A stretch of DNA of 64,000 nt, from contig NC_062983.1 in the NCBI RefSeq assembly GCF_023078275.1, positions 13,633,001 through 13,697,000 of the forward strand, given 5' to 3'. Positions 33,511 through 45,204 of the stretch are shown here, in pieces. The stretch's first letter is position 1, and the number at the start of each line of letters is the position of its first letter. This stretch comes from Leguminivora glycinivorella. Lineage: Eukaryota > Arthropoda > Insecta > Lepidoptera > Tortricidae. A program made the position numbers and the translations under genes. The notes below the pieces were generated by a model, which saw only the letters and a program-made list of their open reading frames with translations, ran no database searches and had not been told where the DNA came from.

Positions 33511-33818
33511 TGACTCGTGAGGATGAGGACCATTTGAAATAAGTACCGATTAAATTAAATATGTGTCTACAAACAACTAAACAAAGTCACAACGTAACAA
33601 AGATGGATTTTATTGTATAGCAGTGGCGGCTGGTAAAAATTTCTGCTAGGCAACACCAAAGCTAAAAGAAACCTACTTTAACATTAGGTACTTTACTAGT
33701 AATCAGTTTTAGGCAAGCCGGTGGGAATCGGCTTGTATGGACCAGCCGCTGCTAATGTATAGTTGGGTATTAGTGTAATAACCAGTGATCGGGGTTTTGG
33801 CGTCACTTCTAACATATC

Positions 33819-33967
33819 TAAGGCGTGACCCACACACAAGCGACGTAAGACGTGGAACGGACGCGCTTTTAAATTACACTCAAGTGACGCGGCGCAGGCA
33901 CGCAAGCGCGTCCGGTCCATGTCTTATAATATTTCTTACGTCGCTTGTGTGTATTTCACGTCTAAGG
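33819..33967. repeat. Hairpin MITE with ACACACAAGCGACGTAAG arms
   Basis: 149 bp. ACACACAAGCGACGTAAG occurs inverted in both arms, followed by TGGAMCGGACGCGCTT in both, with a 13-bp indel between arms. Confidence 0.75.
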
Positions 33968-34810
33968 ATTCTAAAAACTTCAAACAAATGACCCAATTTT
34001 CGGAACTCTAATTATATCACATCACGCCACTATTATCAATATTATCATAAGAGTGTGTACTGTATAAAATTGATTGAAGAATATAAAGATTTTCTAATAC
34101 CTATTTACTAACTTGAATTTAATTAGCTTAATAGGAAATAAGGGTTCCGATACAAACAGCACTATATATCTAGACAAAAAGTATTGAGGCGTCCGCAACA
34201 TCACGCGACGCGAGTGATCTTTAGAGCTATTCTAAGCTAAAGGTACTTGGCAGCGATTTTGACATATCCGCCGCAATAGTAGATTACATATTACCCAGCC
34301 AGTAAAGTAAGAAATGTTTTAGGTCACATGTAAAATGTCGGCCGAGGCGAAGCAGAGGTCAACAAACATGTAATCTGAGATCTGAGCATTCTTATTTATT
34401 GGCCAAGGTGGGTGTTTCTTATTTATTGGGCAAGGTGTGTATCTGTTCGACGGAGCCGGGTAGCGGTAACTTCGTTCAGCGCAGCGGCCTGAAATTTGAC
34501 ACTTTCGGCCGGAGGACAGAAATTGATATTTTAAACGTGAAACTTCTATCTCAAAGGCACGGCTAACAAAACTGTTGCTAATATACTTAGTTTGGTCTGA
34601 CTTTACTGATTGGGCGATCCAACTACTTAATGCCATCAAACCGATCAAATGGTATAGTATAAACAAAGTATTAAATATAGATGCGAACAAAGTGTTTGAC
34701 CACGATCACACCTGATGGTAAGTGATGATGCGGTCTACGGTGGAGCACGCGCTTACCTGGATTGTAAGTACTCATGCGGAAACACAGACTCGGGCAGGAA
34801 GGAAGATGTC

Positions 34811-34910
34811 GGAAGGATTTCAATGGAAAAATGCAAAATAGCGCCTGTAATGTATGGGATATCCATCCGACATCCGATATCGGATCGGATAATGTGAATT
34901 AAAACGCACT
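34811..34910. repeat. Hairpin MITE, family A (copy 4, left arm worn)
   Basis: The right arm CATCCGATATCGGATCGGAT AATGTGAA...CGCACT is well kept, and the internal GGAAGGATTTCAATGG... parallels copy 2. The left terminal repeat is hardly recognisable. Confidence 0.6.
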
Positions 34911-35246
34911 TATACGTTAGGTTGTGGATACCTTGATTACCTATACCTACCATATACTTATGGGTATAATCTCGAAACTACTTATGTAGCTATCAACTTG
35001 ATTGTGTAATTTATCGCTATATATAATTATATTTACATATATATCTATAGATAAATAGAATCACGCAAGGCTATGTGAAGAACAAATTTGTACTTAGTTA
35101 AATAGGAGGGAAAAATATTCGACTGTTAATTTTTTCACTTTCTATTAGAGACTTTAAATTGCAGAATGCAATTACGAACGCATTACAGTCGGAACTACCG
35201 GATTCATGCTGTAACCATTTATAAGTTCGAATGTTTGTGCCGTTAA

Positions 35247-35372
35247 ATCTGGGTAAAGGGAGCTTATTGTCGGTAGCGCTTACGTCCCGCGGCGTCGTAA
35301 TTGTATACGATCATCGCTCATCTTCGATCAACGCCGTAAGCGCCATCGACAATAAGGTCCCTTTACCCAGAT
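35247..35372. repeat. Hairpin MITE with ATCTGGGTAAAGGGA ends
   Basis: 126 bp. ATCTGGGTAAAGGGAGCTTA and mirror arms continue through TTGTCGGTAGCGCTTACG; the loop is about 45 bp. Confidence 0.8.
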
Positions 35373-35871
35373 AACGTCACATTTGTTTTTGGTGTTGTTA
35401 ATAAATTGTAGACACTGGTTCTACTGGTATATGTAATTAAACTACTATCTTTTCAAGTTTGATTAAATTAGGATTAGAGAAATGTTAAGATATTACACGG
35501 TTTTCAGATTTCCAGAAAGTACTAGCTGATATTTTCTTCTAAATCCGGTTCGAAGGACCACATTTTCTCAATAGTTTTGCAATGATATTGATAATAAATA
35601 GTCCAGTACAAGTGACGGTAGTTTAATCCGGTTCGAAGGACCAATTATTTGTACAATGGTACCTAGACTAATTTTGAGCAATCATTGTGATATAGATATA
35701 TGCAATTACCGAAACGGAACCGTTACCAAGTTAATTCTTTTAAATAGTTAGAATACTAGCGTCCTATTATTTTATATCATTTGTAATAAAGAACATATAC
35801 GAAATCGCTTAAAACAGTGAGCCATAACGCCATCAGCGATTCAGCGTGCAGCGCCAAATGAAGATGCATCT

Positions 35872-35960
35872 TGTTTCTCCTAAAGTTCCTGACGGGCGGC
35901 GGGTGGCGGACTGGCGGATGAAGAAGTGAAGGCGTTGTGGACTAGCTCTTAAATAGTAAT
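35872..35960 (-). pseudogene. Decayed copy of the FNTB last-exon tail (outer)
   Basis: The plus-strand text CCTGACGGGCGGCGGGTGGC, GATGAAG and AAGGCGTTGTGGAC parallels CCTGACAGGCGGCGGGTGGC, AATGAAG and ACGGCGTTGTAGAC of the true exon. AGATGCATCTTG parallels the 3' flank. Frame lost. Confidence 0.75.
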
Positions 35961-35999
35961 TTCACTAGTGTCACTTGTCACTTGTATCTAACCACTAAA

Positions 36000-36075
36000 C
36001 CAATGAGCTATTATCGCTAATTTATTTTTCTTGAAGTCTAACGGGCGGCGGGTCGCGAATTAAGTAATTTACGGG
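36000..36075 (-). pseudogene. Decayed copy of the FNTB last-exon tail (inner)
   Basis: Shares GGGCGGCGGGTCGCGAATTA AGTA with the exon end and AATGAGCTATTATCGCTAA with the 3' flank (true: GATGAGCTATCAGTGCTAA). GTTCACTAGCGTCACTT-like text extends the match on the distal side. Confidence 0.75.
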
Positions 36076-36282
36076 CACAGAATATATAACAGTACAAGTA
36101 CAGAAGGCTCACTCCTTTGATGTTCACAAAATGTCGCCATTCTAAATTCTTACCTACATTAACAAACGGACCGCACGCGAACACCCGACATTGAATTCTA
36201 AATTAATTAATAATTCCGAAGGCATGTACTTGTAGCGCGGCGATAGAATCGCGGAGTGAGCCGCCCCTGGTAGGGGCTCAAC
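36064..36282 (+). repeat. Dispersed repeat family G (copy 1)
   Basis: CACAGAATATATAAC...AAGAAGGCTCACTCCTTTGATG...ACCGCACGCG...TACTTGTAGCGCGGCGATAG, ending GAGTGAGCCGCCCCTGG. The same blocks occur in the same order at 59325-59880, where other sequence separates them. Confidence 0.65.
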
Positions 36283-36382
36283 CCTGTATTGTACCTGGAA
36301 AAGGTCTTAATAGTAGGTAAGTTCACTAGCGTCACTTAAAACAATGATGAGCTATCAGTGCTAAACAATTGAAGATGTATAT

Positions 36383-39108
36383 CTAGTTATTTTTCCTGAA
36401 GTCCCTGACAGGCGGCGGGTGGCGAATGAAGTAGTGCACGGCGTTGTAGACGAGATGCGGCGCCACGTTGTGCAGCGGGTGCACGCGCTGCAGCTCGTTG
36501 CGCGGGAGCCCACCACGAACGGGTCGCCGGCGCCCGTGCCGTGCTGCGCCAGCGAGAGCCCGGACAGCGTGTAGCAGGTGTGGTAGATGTCGCGCGCTCT
36601 GAAACAGAAGGCCACGCTCAAACGTATGCCAACGGCGGATCCAAGCTGTTAGAGTCTGGTCATCAGATCTGATCGGACACCGTGCGAAGAGAAACAAATC
36701 AAACAAATTCTATTTGATGTTCTTTTACCATTTAACTCCTCCAGGCAGGCAAGCATCATCGCGCAATAAATGATAAAACATCAGGCCGTCCCTATCGCAC
36801 TTACAAATAGTGTGATAGCCGGCCTGATGTTTTATCATTTATCGCGCGACCATACTTGCCTGCCGGTTACGATGCTAAATCCACCCTTAAATTATTCTAT
36901 CTAAGCTACAATGAGATATCGACGGTGGAGTAACAAGAACTCCTAAGTACAGTCGACTACAGAGATATGTATCCACTTTTTCACCTTATTGCATTGTAAT
37001 AAGGTGAAAAAGTTATACATATCTTTGTAATCGACCTGTACTTAGGAGTTCTTGTTACTTCACCGTCGATATGCAATAAGTTTTAACCAAGTCACCTACG
37101 GAATAGATACCTACTACTACTACTGATACTTGTAATGTACCATTTTAATAGAAATAGAATCTGCAGAAAATTATACCTACATGAAACAAAATTGCAGCCG
37201 AAAACGGAATAAAAATTCACCATGTAACTATATTAGTAGTAGTTACGTAGTGGAAATTCCAAGTACATACAGAAGAATTTGACGAGTTTATTCACTCTGT
37301 TATGAACAGTTATGAATAGCTAACCCAGTATTGAACACATCCGCTAGCGCGCCATATTTGCACAAACAATTAAGCAATCGTGTCAACGGCAGCGTAAGTA
37401 CCTATCAATAACAAAGGCATGGTAACAATTCACGTCACTTACTTGCCAGGCTTGTCTATTAAGCCTCCGTCTTTGGCTTGACAGCATACAATGATGTACT
37501 CTTGTAAGGCACCTTGATTGAATAAACACGTTTCTATCAGTTCTTTGTCCTCTGCAAAAAAACAAAGTTTTAATTATCTCAAGCAATTGCAATCCAAATC
37601 TCGTAATTGTAAAGTCATTACTATTTATTCTTACCTTGCGCTAATATAGCACTGATTATGGGGAACGCAGCACCTTGCCAAAATGAATAACAGCCATCAA
37701 CAAGTTTGTTAGTCCGTCCCTGAAAGCCACCCTCTAGCCGCATCTGACGGTTTACACACCACCTCAATAGTGCATCTATGTCACACAGCTTTGGACGGTT
37801 TAGCAACGCCAACGATGCGATCCCACAGAAAGCGTATCCACCATGCGCCTCCATGCCTGGACATCCGCCGAAACCTCCTTCATAAGTCTGGCAACTAACT
37901 ATCCACTCTGCTGTCTTGTCAAATAAGAGATCTGTGTAAGTATTAGTCATCTTAGCGACGCTTACTGCACAGTAAGCTCCTCTGATGTCTTGTTCCCCTC
38001 CTTTGTGAAGAGCAAAGGAACCATCTACATCCCGAAGAGTCCATAAAAACTTTTGTAAAGAACTGCGATCTATTGAATCATATGCTTCATCTGTTCCTAT
38101 TATAGCTAACGCATTTACAGCAGCGTAAGTAGTTCCTAAATGTGGGTGTTGTCCAGGGCCACCTCCATAGCCCCCTTCTTCATGTTGGCAATGAGCAAGA
38201 AAATCTACAGCACTGGATAATGTCTCTTTATCGGGCATGTCATCTAAGATCCACAAAGCGTGTAGAATCCAGTAGACGAGCCATGGCCTGCTGGCATCCA
38301 AGCACTCATAGCCTTTTGGTAGAGCTTTTAACCAGGTTTTCAATTGCTTACTGTGAACTCGTTTATTGAGTATTGGCAGATCAGGATCGATTGATGCTTC
38401 CTTTTCAAATTGTCTAAATATTTTTAATACTGTAGCTTCCACCTCCAACTAAAAGAAATTGTTAAATTACCATGTTTAGTGACTGTGGCAAAATTATACT
38501 TAAACCTCATAAAGCACATGTCACATCACAGTGGCAGACCAGGCCAGACCAACATAACATGACCTAGTAAATGTGGCATAGTTTACAGGTTATGGGACAC
38601 CCTGTTTCTCTTTATGGGTATTGTTACTCATCATCATTTAAGCTTTTTTAAAATGCGATATTGAACCCTATCACTGTGAAATAGAGTTCAAATATATTCC
38701 TTAGGTATAAAGGTTATATAAAATATTGCTTTAAAATTCGAGCTAACAATAGTAACACAAAATTAAATTAGGTACATCAAGACTTATATTGACTGGGATA
38801 TAGACTGTGAATCCCTTCTTGTTTTTTGCTGAGCTCCCAGTAGTTCATCACAGTTCATGGATAACTCATTCAAAACTCTAAGGTATATAAAGTCATCCAA
38901 TTCTTTTCATTACAAATGTCTGTATGTACAGAGTCAATGCTTGATATAGAAATACACATATGTTCGTCTCATAATAATACAAGCCTAACATAAAAATAGA
39001 ATGGTTTACCTGATCTGTGGCTGTATCGGTGACTACTTTCTCTGTATTATAAGCTTCTGCAGAAATGTTGGCGTAGCACCGAATCTCATTTTCCAGTTTT
39101 TTACTCAT
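36383..39108 (-). CDS. FNTB: Protein farnesyltransferase subunit beta (FNTB)
   Basis: Exons (minus) 39108-39010, 38448-37635, 37551-37443, 36598-36383, with GT/AG sites and continuous phases; about 410 aa (human 437). With FNTA it transfers farnesyl to CaaX-box cysteines in the cytosol. Seen: ECLDASRPWLVYWILHAL; the alpha-alpha barrel repeats EGGYGGGPGQHPHLGTTYAA and EGGFGGCPGMEAHGGYAFCG; RLEGGFQGRTNKLVDGCYSF with zinc ligands Asp and Cys (about residues 284 and 286); and IYHTCYTLSGLSLAQH with the zinc His (about residue 347). The start is ATG 39108 (AAG before it), inside an exon that has a splice acceptor at about 39159, so a non-coding 5' exon lies upstream. In the last exon the frame slips at about 36508 (GTGGTGGGCTCC, one G short). 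The expected tail NELQRVHPLHNVAPHLVYNA ending RDFRKNN is in the neighbouring frame. Decayed copies of this tail lie downstream. Confidence 0.92.
36744..36864. repeat. Hairpin MITE family D, copy 2 (intact)
   Basis: 121 bp. GGCAGGCAAG...CTTGCCTGCC ends, with arms through ATCGCGC, ATAAATGATAAAACATCAGG, CCG and mirror. It serves as the reference for the interrupted copy at 12301-12745. In FNTB intron 3. Confidence 0.85.
36916..37072. repeat. Hairpin MITE with ATATCGACGGTGRAGTAACA ends
   Basis: 157 bp. Arms of about 70 bp are nearly identical (…AGAACTCCTAAGTACAG, …TTTTTCACCTTATT) with a tiny loop at CATTGT. In FNTB intron 3. Confidence 0.9.
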
Positions 39109-39626
39109 CTTCAATTTGAGTACACCAAGGACACATGCACTAAGGAGAGATGATTTATCCAACCTAAAAGAAAAGTTGAAATATGCACTAATAAATTCAA
39201 AAAATCAGTTTAACAGTGCCAAAGCATAATCTAGACTCTAGGTGTATAACTGTATACACTTTATAAAGTTTATTTTGGCTATCAGCTTGGTTTACTACCC
39301 CAATTAGCTCACGAGCGTTCTATTTATTGCATTCTAATTACAGACACCTCTGCATATAGATCTCAGCTCAGTTATCCATTGTAACCTTTGTTTTATAACC
39401 TTTACAATGAATACAAACATAAATTACACGATAGTTTAGTAACACATACTTACAGTATCTATGAGTAAATAACCTCGTTTAGTCACACAAACTGTTCTAA
39501 TTACGCTGTTTACACAAGTAAATAAGAAATTACATGACAATATTTAATAAATTTTACACTATTCATTCAAAACTTGGTTTTATGATAATTCATTCATGTA
39601 TATATTGACCAATTGACATATTGACA

Positions 39627-39728
39627 GCCTACCACAAAACCCGAAATTCGAAAATCTATCTCTTTCACTCTGCGTAAGCATTCGTTGGAGTAAAAGAGAT
39701 AGATACTTGTAAGTTGTTCGCGGTAGGC
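39627..39728. repeat. Hairpin MITE with GCCTACC ends
   Basis: 102 bp. AGCCTACCACAAA and the mirror of TTCGCGGTAGGCT outside, CTATCTCTTTCACTC/GAGTAAAAGAGATAG inside. Confidence 0.7.
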
Positions 39729-39855
39729 TCCCCGGCGTGACAGAACCACAGCTTATCACAAAACGTCATCACGTGGAATAGATACAAAATGAAAGTTTGG
39801 ACCTCAGTTATCTTATCAGGCACTATGTGCAAGCGCCAACCAATTTAAAGTCTTT

Positions 39856-40008
39856 AAGGGTGCGCGCACACGGGCGACAAAGTTGCTCGGCGACTTTCGT
39901 ATTTGTATGAAAAGTTGCGTCGCCTCGTGTGCGCACTTTCATACTAGGCCATGGCCGCGACAAAAAAGTCGCCGGCAACATTACAGTTGCCCGTGTGCGC
40001 GGGGCCTA
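39856..40008. repeat. MITE with GCGCACACGGGC ends
   Basis: About 153 bp. GGGTGCGCGCACACGGGCGAC on the left, the mirror of GTTGCCCGTGTGCGCGGGGC on the right, and GTCGCC/GGCGAC words inside. Confidence 0.7.
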
Positions 40009-40377
40009 ATGATTTTACTGGTTACATTACCCGTTAAATAGCCTGAATAAGTAGAATTTAATTTATCAATCAAAGATCAAAACTTCTCGCGATTTGTTAA
40101 ATTATGAGAAGAGGCATACAAACATTAACATGTTGGCAATACTTTATTTGTATGCAAGTTTTGGTTTGAATATGTGCATGCTTTACTGTTTTATTTTTTC
40201 TTACTCTGTGGTAAAATGAAATGCCATCCACTGTTCGTGTACTTCGTGTGTGTAGCTAGCTTTCGACTGTTCGTGTCATAACAATCTTTGTAAAAATAAT
40301 TTATTTATTCGAGTATTCGGCTCGTCTGTCCTTTATTTAATATCCTTTATTAAAACTTGCTAATTGTCTTTATCACA

Positions 40378-42148
40378 ATGATGCCCGGAAGGATTGGTAA
40401 CATGCCCATAGCGGCTGAGAACCCTTTAGGATTGTCTTGGCACGATTCGACTTGGATACCTTCCCTGAACCCATCAAATATTATGGACTATTTTTCGGAA
40501 AGGTCTAATCCATTTTTCGATCGCACGTGTAACAATGAAGTTGTTAAAATGCAGCGGCTTAGCATGGACCAATTGCAGTAAGTGTTATTCAGGGAAATCT
40601 AAAATTTTACTAGTCTTGGCTATATTACAGTTGGTTGTTTCATAAAACTTTATTTTTACAGGTCTATGACTGGGTTGGAGTATATGCTTCTACATGTTCA
40701 GGACCCAATATTATATGTTATCCGGAAACAACATAGACACAGTCCAAATCATGTAATACCTCTTGCTGATTACTACATCATTGCTGGCATTGTTTATCAA
40801 GCTCCTGATCTCGCCAGTGTACTTAATTCGAGATTGGTAAGATATCAAACAAATTCAAAACTTAGTTTATATACTACTACTACTTTTGACCCCTCAAGTT
40901 TAGTTACCTGAAAAAAATAACACATGTAAAAAAACTCAATTTGGGTTGTAACAATTTAGTATCACACATATGTTACTAATACTATAGAGAAATTGGTTTT
41001 TCAACAGCTTGGATATTGTAATAAAAATGATTGCAAACTTATATAATAATATTTTTTATTACAATATAACATGATAATTAATAAACAAAGTTAAGAACAA
41101 ATTAAATTACTTTCATAGAAAATATTTTAACTTCGTGGGCGCCACGAGCCTTCGGAAATGTCATATACTTAGAAATTTCGACCCTTGCTTTCGTGGACCG
41201 ATAGCCGAGTGGTTCTGGCATTCGCCCGGTAAGCGGAGTACGCTGGTTCGATTCCAGCTCGGAGCAATGGAGGCTTTGGTCACTTTTTCTTTGTATATGA
41301 CATTTATTTAATGTTTTAAAGTGGATTAAACTAGATACAAAAATACTTGCTATAATTTTGCATATTTCAGTATAGAAGTGATACCTATATATCCCTCTAG
41401 CTTGTTGTTTAATTTTATACTCATTTTTGTTTTGACACAGCTGTCTGCTGTCCATCACCTTCAATGTTCCTTTGAAGAAACTATGTCTTACTCAAGATAC
41501 CATCCCAGTAAAGGATACTGGTGGGATTTTAAAGCAAATAAACCAGGTTAGTTTAAAAAATACCATATTAAAATAAAGGTACATCTCTTTTAAAGATATA
41601 AGAAGTTCATATGAAGTTTCTGTCTTGTTTTTTGTTTGTAGGTCTGAGCCCCTTCAATGCTGGTTCATCTGCATCCAAAGAAACAACAACAACTCCCAAA
41701 GAAGAGCCATCAACAGTATTCCAACGGCAGCGAGTGGACATGCTATTAGCAGAACTTGTGCGGCAATTCCCATTACCTGTGGCCCAAGTAGCTCATAATC
41801 AGGTAATCATACTAATTGCAGCTTGTAAATAAAAACAATAATAAGGTGCATAATTAAGTCTCTCAGTTCTCTTTGTGAATAATCTGACTATATCAGTAAT
41901 CTACTATGTGTATAATTTTTATTTTGAAAAAATTATTTTAGACAAATGGAGTAAAGACTGAAAATACAAATGACAAAGACAAGCCATCAGAGACAAACAA
42001 TGTCAATAACATTAGCATAAAGCAAGAGCCTGTTGACCCGAGTGGATCAGACATGACAAATGGGGCCATCCAAGGGCATGTGGACATTAAACAGGAAATC
42101 AAGCAGGAGAACATGAAACCACCACCAGAAAAGAAGCCCAGAGTGTGA
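40378..42148 (+). CDS. MED6: Mediator subunit 6 (MED6)
   Basis: Exons 40378-40577, 40662-40836, 41441-41546, 41642-41802, 41942-42148; phases agree; 282 aa (human 246). MED6 is a head-module subunit of Mediator, linking regulators to Pol II. Seen: the conserved opening NPLGLSWHDSTWIPSLNPSN, YFSERSNPFFDRTCNNEV, LEYMLLHVQDPILYVIRKQ, PLADYYIIAGIVYQAPDL, the YHPSKGYWWDF block, and FQRQRVDMLLAELVRQFPLP. The Lys/Asn-rich tail carries IKQEPVD and IKQEIKQE (SUMO-site-like). Two ATGs in tandem at 40378/40381; the first is used here. Polyadenylation AATAAA about 42178. Intron 2 holds a tRNA-derived SINE. Tail-to-tail with YAE1, 132 bp apart. Confidence 0.95.
41186..41300 (+). repeat. tRNA-derived SINE head
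   Basis: GATAGCCGAGTGGTTC (box A, about 41200) and GCTGGTTCGATTCCAGC (box B with perfect T stem, about 41240), as in a Ser/Leu-type tRNA, followed by GGAGCAATGGAGGC. The acceptor stem does not close, so this is a SINE, not a tRNA gene. In MED6 intron 2. Confidence 0.65.
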
Positions 42149-42280
42149 ATGTGTTCTTTTGTAAAACTGAACTGGTTAATAAAGAGAACCAAAAATATGG
42201 TCAAGTGCTACTTTCATAGACCAACAACATAACAGAAATAATATTAATTGTAAGCATGTAAATGAAATTAGCATTTTGGT

Positions 42281-42957
42281 TTATGTATCTTTATTACTTA
42301 AATAGAGATCATTTTTTTCTTTTTGTGTATTGTATAAATTGACGATGTTCTCCTGTGCTACTGACCCAGTTATACACATTTGGCAATTTATCCGTCTTGG
42401 ATCTTCCAAAGTTGTCATGGGTAGTTCATTTTTGTATTGGGCTCTGAAATCAAAGAATCATGTTACAATGTTTCAATTATACCTATGTTATCCATACTAA
42501 TATTATAAATGGGAAAGTGTGTGTGTGTCTGTTTGTTTGTCCGTCTTTCATGGCCAAATGGAGCGACGACTTGACGTGATTTGTTAAGTGGAGATACTTG
42601 AAGGGATGGAGAGTGACATAGGCTACTTTTTGTCTCTTTCTAACGCGTGCGAAGCCGCGGGCAAGAGCTAGTTGAGTATAATTTGATTACTAACAGTGTT
42701 TCATTAAATCCCAACTCCATGCCAAACTTGAAACCCTGTTCATATCCGGTGTTAAAACTAGTTTGAAATGCGGCATTCTGTCCGTCAGCTCCACCATCCA
42801 TATACCCAAGCTGAAAGTTAGAAACGCAGTATGTTAATTTGTTAAAAATGTAAGAATTATTTTACTTTGATCAGAAAACTTATATGCATACTTTGTTAAT
42901 TGGTTCTAGAGCTCTGGCTCTTGTTTTTGCTGATATATTCGCACTTTCGTCAGCCAT
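42281..42957 (-). CDS. YAE1: Yae1 domain protein (YAE1), Fe-S insertion adaptor
   Basis: Exons (minus) 42957-42892, 42810-42695, 42443-42281, giving 114 aa. The exons are too short to stand out as long ORFs; phases (0 and 2) and GT/AG sites are consistent. YAE1 with LTO1 links the cytosolic iron-sulphur assembly machinery to the ribosome-recycling ATPase ABCE1. Seen: ATG-start peptide MADESANIS, and exon 2 with the deca-GX3 type helix LGYMDGGADGQNAAFQTSFN followed by TGYEQGFKFGMELGFN, where Gly recurs about every fourth residue. The C-terminal exon has a C-x2-C (INCQMC). Family B repeat sits in intron 2. Head-to-head with CDIN1 (643 bp). Confidence 0.85.
42498..42671 (+). repeat. Dispersed repeat family B (copy 3)
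   Basis: Plus-strand copy: ATTATAAATGGGAAAGTG, (TG)n, TTTGTCCGTCTTTCATGG, GGAGAGTGACATAGGCTACT, GAAGCCGCGGGCAAGAGCTA. In YAE1 intron 2. Confidence 0.65.
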
Positions 42958-43600
42958 TATATTCGAGTATTTTTATTTTTTAATTACAAACAAACAACCT
43001 ATATTTTTCCGTGACATAGGTGTATCGCATTTTTTTAAAGGTTTTTTATTAAGCTCGAACTAGACGCTTTTATACTAGTCTTGAACAGCTCCTTCAAAAT
43101 AATTATTGAATAGAAAAATACTGCTCTTCTCGGGAGTTTTGGCTTAAAAAACAAGCATCCAGGCAATTAAATTAGAAAAAAATACTCAGGTGTTGCCATA
43201 ATGTCGTAATTAGATGAATTTAAGGAATTCTCGTTATATTTTTTATAATTTTATTCTTCCCTTTACAAATATGCTTTTTGTTATAAATCAAATGTGACAC
43301 AGCTATGTCAACTATAGAAGGAACAAATAAAGCAAACGTTATGTGAGGTCGATGCAACTTGTCACTTCTTTCCCATAATATCATATTCTTATCGAAGAAT
43401 ATGATACTAGGAAATCCCTATTTACACAATGTGGAAATATATAATTGTCACGCTGGTATTACTAATTTGACAGACGTCAGTTCCGTGTTGTGGTCTTTGG
43501 TGTTGTTTAATTTTGCTCGCTGTTTATTTATTAATTTGTTTTAAATTTTTATAAATCGATATTAGAGTATTGGTTGATTTATTTATTTACAATAAGAACT
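42958..43600. promoter_or_regulatory. Head-to-head region YAE1/CDIN1
   Basis: 643 bp, AT-rich. A perfect 12-bp stem TATCATATTCTT/AAGAATATGATA with a 4-base loop lies at 43379-43406. Confidence 0.4.
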
Positions 43601-45204
43601 ATGAGTATGAAACCTATGAAAGTTGAGCTATACAACGCTATTGTAGCAGATTTTAATAGGCTCACATCGTATGGACGTAAAGCTGAGAATGAATTAAAGA
43701 AGAAATACAAAAAGTTTGTAGCCATTACCATATTAGCGTATTTAACAATGTACTAGCTATTAGCTCTCTTTTAATATATTTCATTATTAGTGCTTGATCA
43801 TACTGAGAACATGTTTTTTCATTTTTTTATGTGGTTTTGAAATTACCATGGGATTTTTTTCAGTTTACCACCAGCTACACTAGGCAGCATTATATCACTG
43901 TTGGTACAGAGATCAATGAAACAAAGCTACAGAAAGTCTCCATCAATATCCAGTAGATATTATGAACTCTATGAAGGATTAATGAGAGACAAATCTGCTA
44001 AAGATGGTGTTATTTTACAGTAAATGTTGTTTGTTTATACCTAAATAATAATATATTTATTTTGCGATAAGTTAAACATGCTGCTCATTTATCATAGATT
44101 TGTTTTACAATAATTTTGTATTATCTTTTAAGGCTCTCGGACAATCAAGGGATAAGTCCAGCGCTGTTTGCAAGGTCTCTCCTGCAAAATGTTTACTCTG
44201 ACTCTTCCATGGTCAAGAAGTGCTTTAAAGATACCACATTGATTGAAGACAAGGAACTAGCATATCAAGTATTCCTGGTAAAATTTACTGCCTTAATCAT
44301 TTACTCATGTTATTGCAAATTTTAACCCCCTTATTCATAAACATACTCTAAAGTTATCAAGCTGATAAAGTTGGTTTTCCTTTTCTATCACACCAATATG
44401 TTGGAAAGGGCCAACAAACTTTATTGGCTTGATAACTTTTAGAGTATGTTTGTGAAAAAGGGGGTAAATGTTTATAGTATATTTTTGCCTAAGAGTGTAA
44501 ATTTCGTAACTATTTTATTTATATGTAGAATAATAAATACCAAATATGGAATAAGAAGGTGTTCACTGACATAATATAAAATAGATGTATCATTCAATAT
44601 TATACTACATAATTTATTAGAAAAATATGAAATTTGCAATATGTTTACAGGGCACCATGAATGATAACCAGTATGGCCCATATGCAGATTTAATAAAACA
44701 GTAAGTATAGTTACTATAGATTTCTTAAAATTACTAGCTGCCCTTTAATAGACTTCTTTATAACACTTGTCACGCTGATCTTAACTTGTTTGTGTACATT
44801 TTATTTTTTATATTTTCAGGTCAATTGGACTAGAATATGAGTTACGACTAGAGAAAGAGTTAAGATTGATGAATATAACATTTTCAGATGAAAATGTATT
44901 GAGGTCTCGTGGTTATGATAAGACCCCGGATTTTAAACTTGATGTACCCATAGCAGTGGATGGCTTTATTGTTCATTGGGTAGAGAGTAAAGCTTTATTT
45001 GGTGATGAAGAAAACCATTCTGGATATTTAAAAGATCAATTAATGGCTTATTGGAACAGATTTGGTCCAGGTTTAGTAATCTATTGGTTCGGTTATTTAG
45101 AAACACTGGAGTCCACACCAGAAGTAAATCAAATGTTTATTCTAAGAACTAATTTCCCCAAAAAAGAAAGCATTACTCAGTACAAGATGGACATTGATAT
45201 GTAA
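43601..45204 (+). CDS. CDIN1: CDAN1-interacting nuclease 1 homologue (CDIN1)
   Basis: Exons 43601-43713, 43864-44019, 44133-44277, 44651-44700, 44820-45204; phases agree throughout; 282 aa (human 281). Human CDIN1 (C15orf41) binds codanin-1 and is mutated in congenital dyserythropoietic anaemia type I. Seen in the C-terminal half: SIGLEYELRLEKEL, SRGYDKTPDFKLDVPIAVDG and HWVESKALFGDE, i.e. Asp...Glu-x-Lys of a PD-(D/E)XK nuclease fold, then AYWNRFGPGLVIYWFGY. The exon 1 donor is AAAAA|GTTTGT; using it joins KKYKN to LPPATLGS as in the family. Intron 3 contains a family E MITE. AATAAA at about 45257. POLR3F follows in the same direction after 399 bp. Confidence 0.92.
44326..44464. repeat. MITE family E (copy 1)
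   Basis: 139-bp near-perfect hairpin CCCCCTTATTCATAAAC...GTTTGTGAAAAAGGGGG with CTAAAGTTATCAAGCTGATA arms. TAA on both sides may be the target site. In CDIN1 intron 3. Confidence 0.85.

Larger units (their letters stand above)
31511..36382. other. Intergenic space ATG4-FNTB, rich in MITEs
   Basis: Tail-to-tail spacer of 4.9 kb without a supported gene; individual elements are listed separately. A 26-bp unit (TTCTTATTTATTGG...) is tandemly doubled at 34389-34441. The 19-mer AATCCGGTTCGAAGGACCA occurs twice, at 35542 and 35624. Confidence 0.5.
39160..40377. promoter_or_regulatory. Head-to-head region FNTB/MED6
   Basis: Contains the FNTB 5' intron and leader and the MED6 promoter, with two MITEs (39627-39728 and 39856-40008) between them. 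No TATA box or other single motif can be assigned with confidence. Confidence 0.4.

Noticed and set aside
41186..41275. Possible tRNA gene
   Set aside because: Boxes A and B are good but the acceptor stem does not pair; better read as a SINE head.
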